From: Anaerolineae bacterium | GTDB lineage: Bacteria; Chloroflexota; Anaerolineae; Anaerolineales; Anaerolineaceae | NCBI GenBank assembly: GCA_011176685.1 | Contig: DUED01000020.1 | Location: 1 to 64,000 of the forward strand | Direction of reading: 5' to 3' | Length of the DNA stretch: 64,000 bases | Shown: positions 55,020 to 63,273 of the stretch, one piece after another | Layout: each line of letters begins with the position of its first letter | How positions within the stretch are numbered: position 1 is the stretch's first letter | The notes under the pieces: model-generated | Told to the model about the DNA's origin: nothing | The model's input: the letters and a program-made list of their open reading frames with translations, nothing else | Databases searched by the model: none | Program-made: the position numbers and the translations under genes

Positions 55020-55176
55020 GATATGATGAGATAAATCGGCTGCTGGATAAGCCCTGCTCCCTCAAAGCCTGCACGTCTGACAGTAGCCTGAGCCTGTTTT
55101 GTGATTGCTCTGAGGTCTTGAAAGGAGAATTCTTTACTAAACGGTATAATGGGTACAGATCACCTATCATTCGCAT
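55020..55176 (-). pseudogene. N-terminal remnant of an IS transposase
   Basis: From ATG 55176 the frame reads MRMIGDLYPLYRLVKNS and ALREQGLSSSRFISS, suggesting a helix-turn-helix front of a transposase, after which the similarity ends near the tRNA. The same N-terminus starts at 42464. The IS family cannot be fixed from this piece; the rest of the element is missing. Confidence 0.6.
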
Positions 55177-55274
55177 CGGGGTTAGCTCCTTTGTTCATTT
55201 TTCCTACCCGTAAGGATGTCCCCGATGCCCTTTTTTATCCAGGCCTACTGTCTCAATGTATCTGAACTTATTCA
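55137..55274 (-). repeat. IS-end repeat, copy 2 (inverse of 42365-42503)
   Basis: 138 bases almost identical to copy 1 (roughly one mismatch in ten). It holds the terminal sequence (TGAATAAGTTCAG ending at 55274), the ribosome site AAAGGAGC and the transposase start. Confidence 0.8.
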
Positions 55275-55459
55275 CCTGGAAACGGGAATTAACCGGCGGG
55301 ATAATTATCCTGGTCTGTGCCATAGCTCATATTACTTTCACATCTATTGTTGCAGGTCACAATAAGGGCTTTGCCATGCTGATTTCAGGCGGACCACTCC
55401 TGTTAGTTGGTACCCTGTTTCTCGCAAGCTGGTGGAGATCAAGACTAAAAGAAGCCTAG
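55256..55459 (+). CDS. Small membrane protein whose start lies in an IS end
   Basis: A 67-residue protein with two helices (residues about 15-33 and 40-58) and the end WWRSRLKEA. The ATG at 55256 and the next six codons are inside the IS-end repeat; its own sequence begins at about WKRELTGG. The insertion probably replaced the original N-terminus. No ribosome site is obvious, so it may be a remnant. Confidence 0.4.
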   Translation: MYLNLFTWKRELTGGIIILVCAIAHITFTSIVAGHNKGFAMLISGGPLLLVGTLFLASWWRSRLKEA

Positions 55460-55691
55460 AGAAGCACTACAGCATTCGCCCAAATCAATTTAGTCGGCTA
55501 TCAGTATAGTGAGTAACTCTAGATAGTATTAATCAAAGGCGAACATATAGTTGGAATTTCTTGATAGGGGTGAATTAATATCTAAAGACAATTTGTTTTC
55601 AAACATATCATTAAATAGCAAAACACCAGGGGATGGGTTGATGAAAAGCCAGGGATAAACCTTCCCATCCCACAATCCATTATTGGATTAC
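55460..55691. other. Gap behind the opp operon
   Basis: No gene is seen. GGGATGGG (55631-55638) and CCCATCCC (55665-55672) can pair around a 26-base loop and could mark the end of the opp transcript, but no T run follows. Confidence 0.3.
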
Positions 55692-56711
55692 TCAGAGGTT
55701 GGTTTCTGCATAATGGCAGGCAACTATGTGCCCAGGTAAGATTTCTCTGAGTATGGGTTCTTTTTTGGCGCAATCCTTCTTGGCAATAGGGCAACGCGGG
55801 TGAAAACGGCAGCCAGAGGGAGGATTGATCGAATTAGGAATCTCTCCTTTAGGCATCGGCTCTGTCCTGCGTTTTTTGGGATCCTGAACTGGAACTGCCG
55901 CCAAAAGGGCTTTTGTATATGGATGCATTGGATGCTGATATACTTCTTGTACCGTGCCAATTTCTGCTAATTTTCCCAAGTAAAGGATACCAATACGATC
56001 GCAAATATATTTCGCAGTTGCAAGATCATGCGTTATGTATAAATAAGTAAGGTCAAATTCCTTCTTGAGCTGTACCATCAAATCAAGTAATAATGCTCTA
56101 ACGCTCACGTCAGCCATCGCAACTGGTTCATCTGCTAATACTAAATCTGGCCTTGTGATCAATGCCCGCGCAATGACAATACGTTGCCGTTGGCCACCTG
56201 ATATTTGATGGGGGTACTTATTATAATAAAAGAGTGGTGGGGTTAAACCAACCTTCTCGAACAACGTTAAGACCATATCGCGATGTTCTGCAGACTTTTC
56301 TGGATAATGGATCTTCAATCCCTGCATTACCGCATCCCCTAAACTCATCCGAGGATTTAATGATGCCATTGGATCCTGAAAAATAACCTGCATGCGCCTG
56401 CGCAACTTTCGAAGTTCTTCAGCAGTAAGTTTGCCAAGATCTATCCCATCAAAGATCACCGTGCCTTCAGTCAGAGTTTCTAATCCAATTGCCAACCTTC
56501 CAATGGTAGTCTTACCAGATCCGCTCTCTCCAGCAAGTCCAAATGCTTCACCGCGTTTGATGTGGATGGTTACATCATCGACAGCGCGTACATAATCGAT
56601 TTTTCCAGCAAATATCTGATCAATCAAACTTTTTTGAACCGGGAAATATTTCTTAATGTTTTCCAGCTTTAGAAAGATTCCGTTGTTATTTCTTTTATTA
56701 TCTGCTTTCAT
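55692..56711 (-). CDS. oppF: Oligopeptide ABC transporter ATPase OppF
   Basis: A 339-residue ATPase. It starts after an extra N-terminal stretch: LKLENIKKYFPVQKSLID, then Walker A LAGESGSGKTTIGRL, Q-loop VIFQDPMASLNPRMS, signature ISGGQRQRIVIARAL, Walker B LVLADEPVAMADVS (usual EPVSALDVS) and YITHDLATA. The C-terminal extension has the cysteines of CRFHPRCPIAKKDCAKKEP, which bind an iron-sulfur cluster or metal in Opp/Dpp ATPases. It is the last gene of the operon, 5 bases after oppD. Confidence 0.92.
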   Translation of the reverse strand: MKADNKRNNNGIFLKLENIKKYFPVQKSLIDQIFAGKIDYVRAVDDVTIHIKRGEAFGLAGESGSGKTTIGRLAIGLETLTEGTVIFDGIDLGKLTAEELRKLRRRMQVIFQDPMASLNPRMSLGDAVMQGLKIHYPEKSAEHRDMVLTLFEKVGLTPPLFYYNKYPHQISGGQRQRIVIARALITRPDLVLADEPVAMADVSVRALLLDLMVQLKKEFDLTYLYITHDLATAKYICDRIGILYLGKLAEIGTVQEVYQHPMHPYTKALLAAVPVQDPKKRRTEPMPKGEIPNSINPPSGCRFHPRCPIAKKDCAKKEPILREILPGHIVACHYAETNL

Positions 56712-56716
56712 AAGAA

Positions 56717-57715
56717 TTACCCTTTGTCAGCCATTTTTTCAGGGTGTTCTTGATACAGCCAGCAATGTATAAATCGATTGCTTTCAACTTCGATAAAAGA
56801 TGGTTCGATTTTAGAACATATCGGCATTACTTTTGGACAGCGAGGATGGAATCGGCAGCCTTTCGGAGGCCGTGTTAAGTTTGGTGGCTCTCCCAGCATT
56901 TTATATAATTCTTCATTTGCATTGAACCGGATATTAGGAATGGATGCCAGCAATCCTTGTGTATAAGGATGCATAGGTTTTTTAAATACATCAAAAATAT
57001 CACCGATTTCCACCATATGACCAGCATACATCACGGCGATACGATCTGCCATCTCTGCTATCAAAGCGATGTTATGCGTGATCATTAGTAGACTTATCTT
57101 AAATTCTTCGCGAATCTCACGCAATTGGTCAGCTAGCTTTGCCTCTACAATAACATCCAGAGAAGTAGTTGCTTCATCTGCCACAATCAAATCAGCATTT
57201 AATATCAACCCAATCCCTGTCATGACACGTTGACGCATACCACCCGAAAGCTGGTGAGGATAACTGATCATCCGATCAGCCCCTATGCCAAGCCGTTTGA
57301 TCATGTCTCTAGCTCGGTTGAGAGCTGATTCTTTTTTTGTTTGTTTTTCATGCACTTGAATCGTTTCGATCAGGTGATCATCAATGCGCTGGACGGGGTT
57401 CAATGATGTCATCGGATCCTGAAAGATCATACTTACTCGACGTCCACGAAAATCATGCAGTTGTTTCTCGTCATATTCCATAATATCTTCATCGTCAAAG
57501 ATTATCTTGCCGCTTGATATCTCACCGGGTGGATCAATCAATCGTAACAAAGCTTTGCCCAATGTGCTTTTACCGCAACCACTCTCTCCTACCAAACCTA
57601 AAATCTCACCTTTATATATATCAAAACTTACGTGGTCGACAGCGCTTACAGGTCCAATCCGTGTTTGGTAGGTGACGGATAAATCTCTAATTTTTATTAA
57701 GATTTCATTTGTCAT
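56717..57715 (-). CDS. oppD: Oligopeptide ABC transporter ATPase OppD
   Basis: A 332-residue ATPase: LVGESGCGKSTLGKAL (Walker A), MIFQDPMTSLNPVQR (Q-loop), LSGGMRQRVMTGIGL (signature), LIVADEATTSLDVI (Walker B; the family usually has DEPTT, here DEATT) and LLMITHNIALI. The Cys-rich tail CRFHPRCPKVMPICSKIEP is present. It pairs with OppF. It starts 1 base after the oppC stop. Confidence 0.92.
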   Translation of the reverse strand: MTNEILIKIRDLSVTYQTRIGPVSAVDHVSFDIYKGEILGLVGESGCGKSTLGKALLRLIDPPGEISSGKIIFDDEDIMEYDEKQLHDFRGRRVSMIFQDPMTSLNPVQRIDDHLIETIQVHEKQTKKESALNRARDMIKRLGIGADRMISYPHQLSGGMRQRVMTGIGLILNADLIVADEATTSLDVIVEAKLADQLREIREEFKISLLMITHNIALIAEMADRIAVMYAGHMVEIGDIFDVFKKPMHPYTQGLLASIPNIRFNANEELYKMLGEPPNLTRPPKGCRFHPRCPKVMPICSKIEPSFIEVESNRFIHCWLYQEHPEKMADKG

Positions 57716-57716
57716 A

Positions 57717-58973
57717 CTAAAGCTCCGATAATCGCGGGTTTAAAATTTCAGATAAACTTTCACCCAGCATACTGAAAGCAAGTGTTACCAAACTGACCAT
57801 CGCCCCAGGGAAAGTAATCAGCCACCATGCTCGACGTAAATAATCCTGGCCTCGTGCAAGGTCGATACCCCAATCTGGTGTGTCAGGCGGTAATCCTAGA
57901 CCGATAAAACTTAATCCTGCCTCCGTTAGGATCGCATCAGCAACATTGACAGAAAAAATAATCACAACTGAAGGCAGAACATTGGGGAACACATACTTGG
58001 TTATTATTGTTAATGGTTTTGTTCCCAAACTGCGCGCTGCTTCAACATATAACTCATTCTTGACAGTCAAGGTCTGTCCGCGCACAATGCGGAAATAAGT
58101 TGGAACGTAAAGCACAGCAATTGCAATGATTATATTTCCCATTCCAGCACCTAAAACAGCAGCAACAGCAATAGCTAATATCAAGCCTGGAAAAGCATAT
58201 AGGCTGTCCATTACGAAGGTTAATATGCGGTCGATTGGTCCGCCTATGAAACCGCTGAACAACCCTAAGGGTACACCAACTACAAAAGATAAGACTGCTG
58301 AGCTCAAACCAACTATCAATGCAATTCTAGTTCCCCAAATAATGCGGCTTAAGATGTCTTGGCCAATTTGATTCGTACCCAAGATAAATGATTCTGCTTT
58401 ACTGCTGCGTAACTTTTCTAATACTATTAAGTTGCCAAAATCAGAAATCGTTTCTCCTGATTCTTCTTCCGACGCAATATATCCATCAATTTCACCTACA
58501 GATACTGCTTCCAATCCTTCTTCAACGGTCTCAAATCTTTCACCTCGTGGTTGATAAACAACATCTATTCCCTCTTCTTCTGCTTGTGTATTTAACCGAT
58601 CCAATGTATCCCGCATTGCCTGTGTAGCTTGGCTGCCCATGGTATACCCGATTTTATTTGTTCTTTCTGCAATATCAGCAAATTTGGTTACATCGCTTTT
58701 CTGATCAACTAACAGTAAAAAAACGGGGGTTTTTTCACCTGGTCTTAATAGAGATGGCCCAACTTCCTCACGAGGATCATGAGGTGCAAACCATTGAGGA
58801 AAAACACCGATAATGATAATAGAAAGTAATAAAATACCACTGATCAAAACGAACCACCAATCACCCTTATACCATTTGCGCGCAAGTAATAAACGTCTAA
58901 AAAACCCAACTTTATCTAACTCTAATTGCCATTCTGGCACTGCATCACTTAGTATTTCTCTTTGATCATTCAT
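57717..58973 (-). CDS. oppC: Oligopeptide ABC permease OppC with an extracytoplasmic insert
   Basis: A 418-residue permease where about 300 is usual. Helix 1 is at residues 41-60. The normal path from WFAPHDPREE to FILGTNQIGQDILSR (196-210) is broken by an insert of about 110 residues (83-193) lying outside the membrane. The insert reads VFLLLVDQKSDVTKFADIAE, NKIGYTMGSQATQAM, RFETVEEGLEAVSVGEIDGY, the pattern of a type 2 periplasmic-binding lobe (KSDI/GS/ExxLxAVxxGEIDAxI). The rest is a regular six-helix permease with the EAA loop AARSLGTKPLTIITKYVFPN. Gene order and the 2-base junction to oppD make it part of the operon. Confidence 0.88.
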   Translation of the reverse strand: MNDQREILSDAVPEWQLELDKVGFFRRLLLARKWYKGDWWFVLISGILLLSIIIIGVFPQWFAPHDPREEVGPSLLRPGEKTPVFLLLVDQKSDVTKFADIAERTNKIGYTMGSQATQAMRDTLDRLNTQAEEEGIDVVYQPRGERFETVEEGLEAVSVGEIDGYIASEEESGETISDFGNLIVLEKLRSSKAESFILGTNQIGQDILSRIIWGTRIALIVGLSSAVLSFVVGVPLGLFSGFIGGPIDRILTFVMDSLYAFPGLILAIAVAAVLGAGMGNIIIAIAVLYVPTYFRIVRGQTLTVKNELYVEAARSLGTKPLTIITKYVFPNVLPSVVIIFSVNVADAILTEAGLSFIGLGLPPDTPDWGIDLARGQDYLRRAWWLITFPGAMVSLVTLAFSMLGESLSEILNPRLSEL

Positions 58974-58994
58974 TTAAATAACCCATAGTAAAAA

Positions 58995-60017
58995 TTAGTA
59001 TCGTATACGTGGATCCACTAGTGCATAAAGAATATCCATCAGCAATGAAATTATGGCCACGAAAAATGCAAACACTGCAATTGTGGATTGCACAGCAGTG
59101 TAATCGCGTAGCGCAATGCGATCTACCAAATACCGGCCCATACCCGGCCAAGAAAAAGTTGTTTCAGTCAACACAGCACCTGCGATTAAAATAGCCATTT
59201 GCAAACCAATTAATGTCATAATCGGGATAAAAGTATTTCTTAATGCATGCTTATATGCCAATTGCTTTTCTGGGATACCACGTGCCCTGCCAGCTGTTAT
59301 AAAATCCGATTTCAACATCTCAATCATATTAACTCTTGTTAGACGGATGAATACACCTGTTAATGCTAATCCTAATGTGATCGAAGGCATAATGAGATGC
59401 AATAGACTGGATTTTAAAGCTTCCCAATCTTGTGTCAGAATAGAATCTAGGACATAGAAATTGGTAATTGAATTAAATCTGGTCATAATTACAGGATTCA
59501 TTCGTCCTGATAGTGGCAATAAGTCTAACCTGACGCCGAATACAATCTGGAAAACAAGCCCTAAGAAGAAAATTGGAATGGAATAAATTAAAACACTGAA
59601 TACGCGAATACAATAATCGATAAATTTCTTCCTGTTCATTGCCGCAGAAGCACCCAACCCAATTCCAAATAAACTGGTAAATAACATGGCTGGGATAGTG
59701 AGTTCTATTGTGGCAGGTAGGCGCTCTCCTAATTCATCTTTAATCAGGCGTTCACCGCGCGTGAGCGCATTGCCAAAATTGAACGTCACCATATCTTTCA
59801 AGTAATTGATATACTGAACTGTAATAGGATCATTCAATCCTAACCGCTCACGTATGCGATCAGCTTGTTCTTCGCTCACTCGTGGACCAAGTTGCGATCG
59901 GATGGGATCTCCCGGTAATACTCGCATGATAAAAAAAACTAAACTAACCATAATTAATACCATCGGGATGGTCATTATAAAACGTGTAATCAAGAATTTA
60001 CGTAATGATGATGACAT
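58995..60017 (-). CDS. oppB: Oligopeptide ABC permease OppB
   Basis: A 340-residue permease of normal size. It starts MSSSLRKFLITRFIMTIPMV with helix 1 and continues FFIMRVLPGDPIRSQLG, ELGERLPATIELTIPAML, the EAA loop AGRARGIPEKQLAYKHALRN and VLTETTFSWPGMGRYLVDRI. It forms the channel with OppC. It lies 22 bases before oppC and is separated from oppA by a hairpin. Confidence 0.94.
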   Translation of the reverse strand: MSSSLRKFLITRFIMTIPMVLIMVSLVFFIMRVLPGDPIRSQLGPRVSEEQADRIRERLGLNDPITVQYINYLKDMVTFNFGNALTRGERLIKDELGERLPATIELTIPAMLFTSLFGIGLGASAAMNRKKFIDYCIRVFSVLIYSIPIFFLGLVFQIVFGVRLDLLPLSGRMNPVIMTRFNSITNFYVLDSILTQDWEALKSSLLHLIMPSITLGLALTGVFIRLTRVNMIEMLKSDFITAGRARGIPEKQLAYKHALRNTFIPIMTLIGLQMAILIAGAVLTETTFSWPGMGRYLVDRIALRDYTAVQSTIAVFAFFVAIISLLMDILYALVDPRIRY

Positions 60018-60079
60018 ATTGATAACTCCATAAAAAAAAATAATTTCACAATTATTTTCAGCAAAAATATTAAATGTCT

Positions 60080-60104
60080 GGTGAGGGTTCTTGTAACCCT
60101 CACC
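60080..60104 (-). promoter_or_regulatory. Hairpin between oppA and oppB
   Basis: A perfect 10-bp stem (GGTGAGGGTT and complement) with a 5-base loop, without a T run, lies 25 bases after the oppA stop. Such hairpins commonly protect or partly end the binding-protein mRNA so that binding protein outnumbers permease. Confidence 0.75.
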
Positions 60105-60128
60105 AATTGATTGATCTATTGATCCAAC

Positions 60129-61766
60129 TTATTCAGCAGCTTCTGCTTCGGAAGTGTGGTTGAATACCATGTAGCGCAGTGCAGGAGCGTCGATTTTTTC
60201 CACCGTCAATCCTTCAACACTTTCCAGACGTGTTGATTCAATTGGACCTAAGGTGCGCCAAGCGATATCAATTTCACCTTTTTCAACAGCATTAGCCATA
60301 GTGGTTGGATCAGCGTAGTATTTGACGATCACATTCGGGATCTTGGGTGCTTCGCCACTATAGTTGGGGTTGGCTTCTAGAACCAATTGCTCCCCTGGTG
60401 TATGTGAAACCATTCGATATGCACCAATACCATCCAATGTATCTGGGAATTGCACAAGCTCATCCGGCCCAAAGGTATTCGGATTTACTGGTACAAATGG
60501 TGCTGTAGCTGCCAGCGCACTGAAGAAACCAATCGGGTATTTGAGATTGTAAACAACGGTCTTTTCATCAACTGATTCTACATTATCAACATACACCTGA
60601 ACCAAACCAGAAACCTGACCTTCCAGGGTATTGAAGCGATCCCAAGCATACACAAAGTCATCAGCCGTGACGAGTGTGCCATCAGCAAACTGTAGACCGT
60701 CTTTTAAAGTGAAAGTATATTGTAAACCATCAGCGCTGATCTCTGGGAAGTCTGCAGCAGCGGCAAGTACAAGTTCTGCCGTGCCGGGTGTGTAACCCAA
60801 CAATGCCATACCAGTATTCTTGATGATCTCCCAGTCATGGACTGCGTATGCATCATTGGCATCTAAGCTGTTGACCTCATCGGTTGTACCAATAATGATG
60901 GTATCAGTGGAACCGGAAACAGGAACTGCATCTGCGCCGAAGCTGAGAACATCATAGTTGAATTCAAATGGTGCACCAATAGCAACACCCTCTACACCAT
61001 TGCGGTAAGTGATGTATTCGGGTTCAAAGAACAAAGGAATAGTAGGAACATCCTCTGCATATAATTCACCGACTTGCTTGTAAAGTTCTGCACGTTCAGC
61101 TGTATCGGTGGCAGCGCCAGCGCTTACTAACAATTTATCCATTTCCTCATTGCAGTAGTTAACACCATTGTCTGGTGACTGTAAGCAGGATGCAAATGGT
61201 GTCAACCATGTATCAGGATCCACGAAATCTGGGAACCAACCTAAAATGAAGAATGGTAAATCACCAGCAACAAAGCCATCAACGTATTCTGCCCAGTTCT
61301 GGACTTGCAGATTGACTTTGCACATACCAGTCTCTTCGATTTGCTCCTTGAGCACCTGCATCACATCCGCGGTTGTGGTACCGTAGTGTTCAGGTGGATA
61401 CCAAAGATCAAATTCAAATGGATTATCTTCTGAATAACCCGCTGCCTGAAAAAGTTGTTTGGACATCTCCAAATCACGAATACCATACTTTTCCAAGAAA
61501 GGTTCGGTCGCGTACGGATAGCCTTTAGGAACCATGTGATAAGCAGGAGTATTTCTTCCTTCAAACACACGGTCAACAATCACCTCGCGGTCAATCGATG
61601 CAGCGATAGCTTGACGCAATTCCTTCGTCCAAAGATACTCAGACGCGAGAGCAGCTTCCTCAACGGCTTCTTCAACTTGGGCTGCTTCTGGCGCTTCACC
61701 AGCACAGGCAGCGGAAGCCACGAGAGCCAAGATCACAAAACCGAACATTAAATATTTTTTAAACAT
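60129..61766 (-). CDS. oppA: Circularly permuted oligopeptide-binding lipoprotein (OppA-like)
   Basis: A 545-residue SBP_bac_5-family protein with rearranged order. Residues 1-21 are a lipoprotein signal (CAG cleavage). An acidic Ala/Glu linker (22-42) leads straight into the normally C-terminal half: LRQAIAASIDREVIVDRVF at about 50, YPYATEPFLEKYGI, FFILGWFPDFVDPDTWL and DVPTIPLFFEPEY near 245. Then comes the normally N-terminal half: TDTIIIGTTDEVNSLDAN at 287, YTFTLKDGLQFADGTLVTAD at 350, DTLDGIGAYRM near 442, VLEANPNY and finally LRYMVFNHT at 530, after which the chain ends. In ordinary family members VFNHT is followed directly by RQAxAxAID. Both halves are complete. The start MFKKYLMF follows GGAGGAG; MEEK at 61778 overlaps that site. 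Confidence 0.92.
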   Translation of the reverse strand: MFKKYLMFGFVILALVASAACAGEAPEAAQVEEAVEEAALASEYLWTKELRQAIAASIDREVIVDRVFEGRNTPAYHMVPKGYPYATEPFLEKYGIRDLEMSKQLFQAAGYSEDNPFEFDLWYPPEHYGTTTADVMQVLKEQIEETGMCKVNLQVQNWAEYVDGFVAGDLPFFILGWFPDFVDPDTWLTPFASCLQSPDNGVNYCNEEMDKLLVSAGAATDTAERAELYKQVGELYAEDVPTIPLFFEPEYITYRNGVEGVAIGAPFEFNYDVLSFGADAVPVSGSTDTIIIGTTDEVNSLDANDAYAVHDWEIIKNTGMALLGYTPGTAELVLAAAADFPEISADGLQYTFTLKDGLQFADGTLVTADDFVYAWDRFNTLEGQVSGLVQVYVDNVESVDEKTVVYNLKYPIGFFSALAATAPFVPVNPNTFGPDELVQFPDTLDGIGAYRMVSHTPGEQLVLEANPNYSGEAPKIPNVIVKYYADPTTMANAVEKGEIDIAWRTLGPIESTRLESVEGLTVEKIDAPALRYMVFNHTSEAEAAE

Positions 61767-61874
61767 CTTCTCCTCCATTGGTTAATTTTTTTTTACTGAT
61801 TTTTAGATTAAACTATGTGCACCAAATCCCTTTGCATCACCTCCTTTTGTCTACTTTCATCATCATAGAATTAG

Positions 61875-61947
61875 AAAAAAACCTTCCTGGTTTGGAAGGC
61901 CCTTTCTTCTTCTGCTGCTAATCTGGCAGCACTTGCGTTAAAACGCA
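61875..61947 (-). promoter_or_regulatory. Multi-hairpin leader with terminator upstream of oppA
   Basis: Read on the minus strand: hairpin TGCGTT-TT-AACGCA (61947-61934), hairpin GCTGC-7-GCAGC (61930-61914), then CCTTCC-6-GGAAGG (61899-61882) followed by seven T. The last is a terminator located about 110 bases before the oppA start, as in attenuation or riboswitch control. I recognise no known riboswitch class. It might only be the end of a transcript from upstream. Confidence 0.5.
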
Positions 61948-62069
61948 CAAACCCGGCCCTCCCAATTGAGGTCGCTATTAATGTCTTTGCGTTTTAATCG
62001 TAAGCTTAGATACATATTGTGAAAGTTTATATCATTATTCCAAGTGTTTGTCAATAGTTTGTTGTGCGG

Positions 62070-62462
62070 TGTCCAGGAGATACTAGACACTTTTGGTATC
62101 AAGAATACATCAGGTAAATATTGTGATTTAGTGAAAGCAAAATTAATCCTCAGAAGGTAAAACAAAATGAATCCTAGACACCATATAGAATATAAACAAC
62201 TTCGTAAAGTAAATCCACAAGCTGCCCGATTGGCAGTGATCAATTACCTGGAGAGCATCCATAGTATTATTGCCAGAACCGCCCGTGTATATGGCATCAA
62301 CCGCTGTGTAGTGTATGACATTCTGTATAAGCAAGCATCCGGTCACTTGAACGACTAATCAAAAGTACCCAAGCGGCAGCCCAGAAAAACACCCACGGCA
62401 GTAGAACAGCAGGTCATAGCGGCCAAGGGCAAGGTCGAGAGATATCTCGCTCCTACCCATCA
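62070..62462 (+). mobile_element. IS481-like element remnant
   Basis: Starts near TGTCCAGGAGATACTAGACA (62070), possibly the terminal repeat. The transposase starts at ATG 62167 (MNPRHHIEYKQLRKVNP) and has a helix-turn-helix part (IIARTARVYGINRCVVYDIL). An in-frame TAA at 62356-62358 interrupts it; the same frame then continues SKVPKRQPRKTPTAVEQQVI and ends near 62460 at the SRAP gene. The integrase domain is missing. Confidence 0.68.
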
Positions 62463-63131
62463 AAAAGCCAGTGGCAGGACGCATTCCGGTTTATCTACTT
62501 TGGGATTGTTGATCAAGCGTCCAACGGGATATGTCCTCATTTTCTCTGCCGGATAAGGCAAAAGCAATGATTTCAGCTTTATTAGATTGGTTTCTTTCAG
62601 CCAAGCCCAGCAATTACGGCTGTCGAACAGTACTGGCATGCGATTGTGTATGGGTGCCACCAGTGTATTTGGAGGGCAGGTAATGATGGCACACGAGCAC
62701 ATTTCTTGTTCGTCTGGTGTACGCCAGTTCTCCCATAATCCAGCAAACGCGAAAGTTTTGCCACTTTTCATTTTAAAGTAATAAGGTACCTTAGGCACGC
62801 CATGTTTCGAGGAACGCTGCCATTCGTAAAAACCATCGGTCAGTATCAAACAGCGCCGCTGTTTAAATGCGTTTCGGAAAGATGGTTTTTCCTGCAGAGT
62901 CTCTGAGCGCGCGTTGATCAGCCGGCTGCCGATGGATTCATCCTTTGACCAAAATGGAATTAATCCCCAACGCAACATTTTTACATCGCGAAGATCAGCA
63001 TCCATTACAACTGGCACTGGCTGGGTAGGTGCCACGTTGTAGCGAGGTTTCCATTCGCTGGGTACGCTGTTCAGGTCAAACTCCTGCTGCCAAATTGCTG
63101 GCTCAAGCGTGATAGTAAATCGTCCACACAT
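62460..63131 (-). CDS. SRAP/HMCES-family protein (YedK type)
   Basis: A 223-residue protein of the SOS-response-associated peptidase family, which crosslinks itself to abasic sites in single-stranded DNA. The start is set at MCGRFTITL so that Cys2, the reactive residue exposed by Met removal, is N-terminal; AAGGAAATGAG precedes it. Other motifs: RYNVAPTQPVPVV with the conserved Asn, MLRWGLIPFWS, INARSETLQEKPSF (Glu), GFYEWQR and MPVLF. The last 5-10 residues run into the IS481-like remnant, so the natural C-terminus may be altered. Confidence 0.92.
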   Translation of the reverse strand: MCGRFTITLEPAIWQQEFDLNSVPSEWKPRYNVAPTQPVPVVMDADLRDVKMLRWGLIPFWSKDESIGSRLINARSETLQEKPSFRNAFKQRRCLILTDGFYEWQRSSKHGVPKVPYYFKMKSGKTFAFAGLWENWRTPDEQEMCSCAIITCPPNTLVAPIHNRMPVLFDSRNCWAWLKETNLIKLKSLLLPYPAEKMRTYPVGRLINNPKVDKPECVLPLAF

Positions 63132-63273
63132 CTCATTTCCTTCTTGCAAATAAATAGAAAATTTGTACTTATTATAATGGAATTTTGATAAAAACCAACT
63201 ACTTTTTTTGACGTATATATATAAAATGATTCAAAATTTGTAAGGAATTACAATGATGTCTAAGGAGGTCGGC

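Noticed and set aside
60129-61766. Two separate binding-protein fragments fused by assembly error
   Set aside because: The frame is open, both halves complete and complementary without overlap, with one signal peptide and a tailored linker; permutation is the simpler reading, though reads should confirm it.
61938-62243. 101-codon open frame on the minus strand upstream of oppA
   Set aside because: It crosses the leader hairpins and the IS end, and has no family likeness; likely chance.
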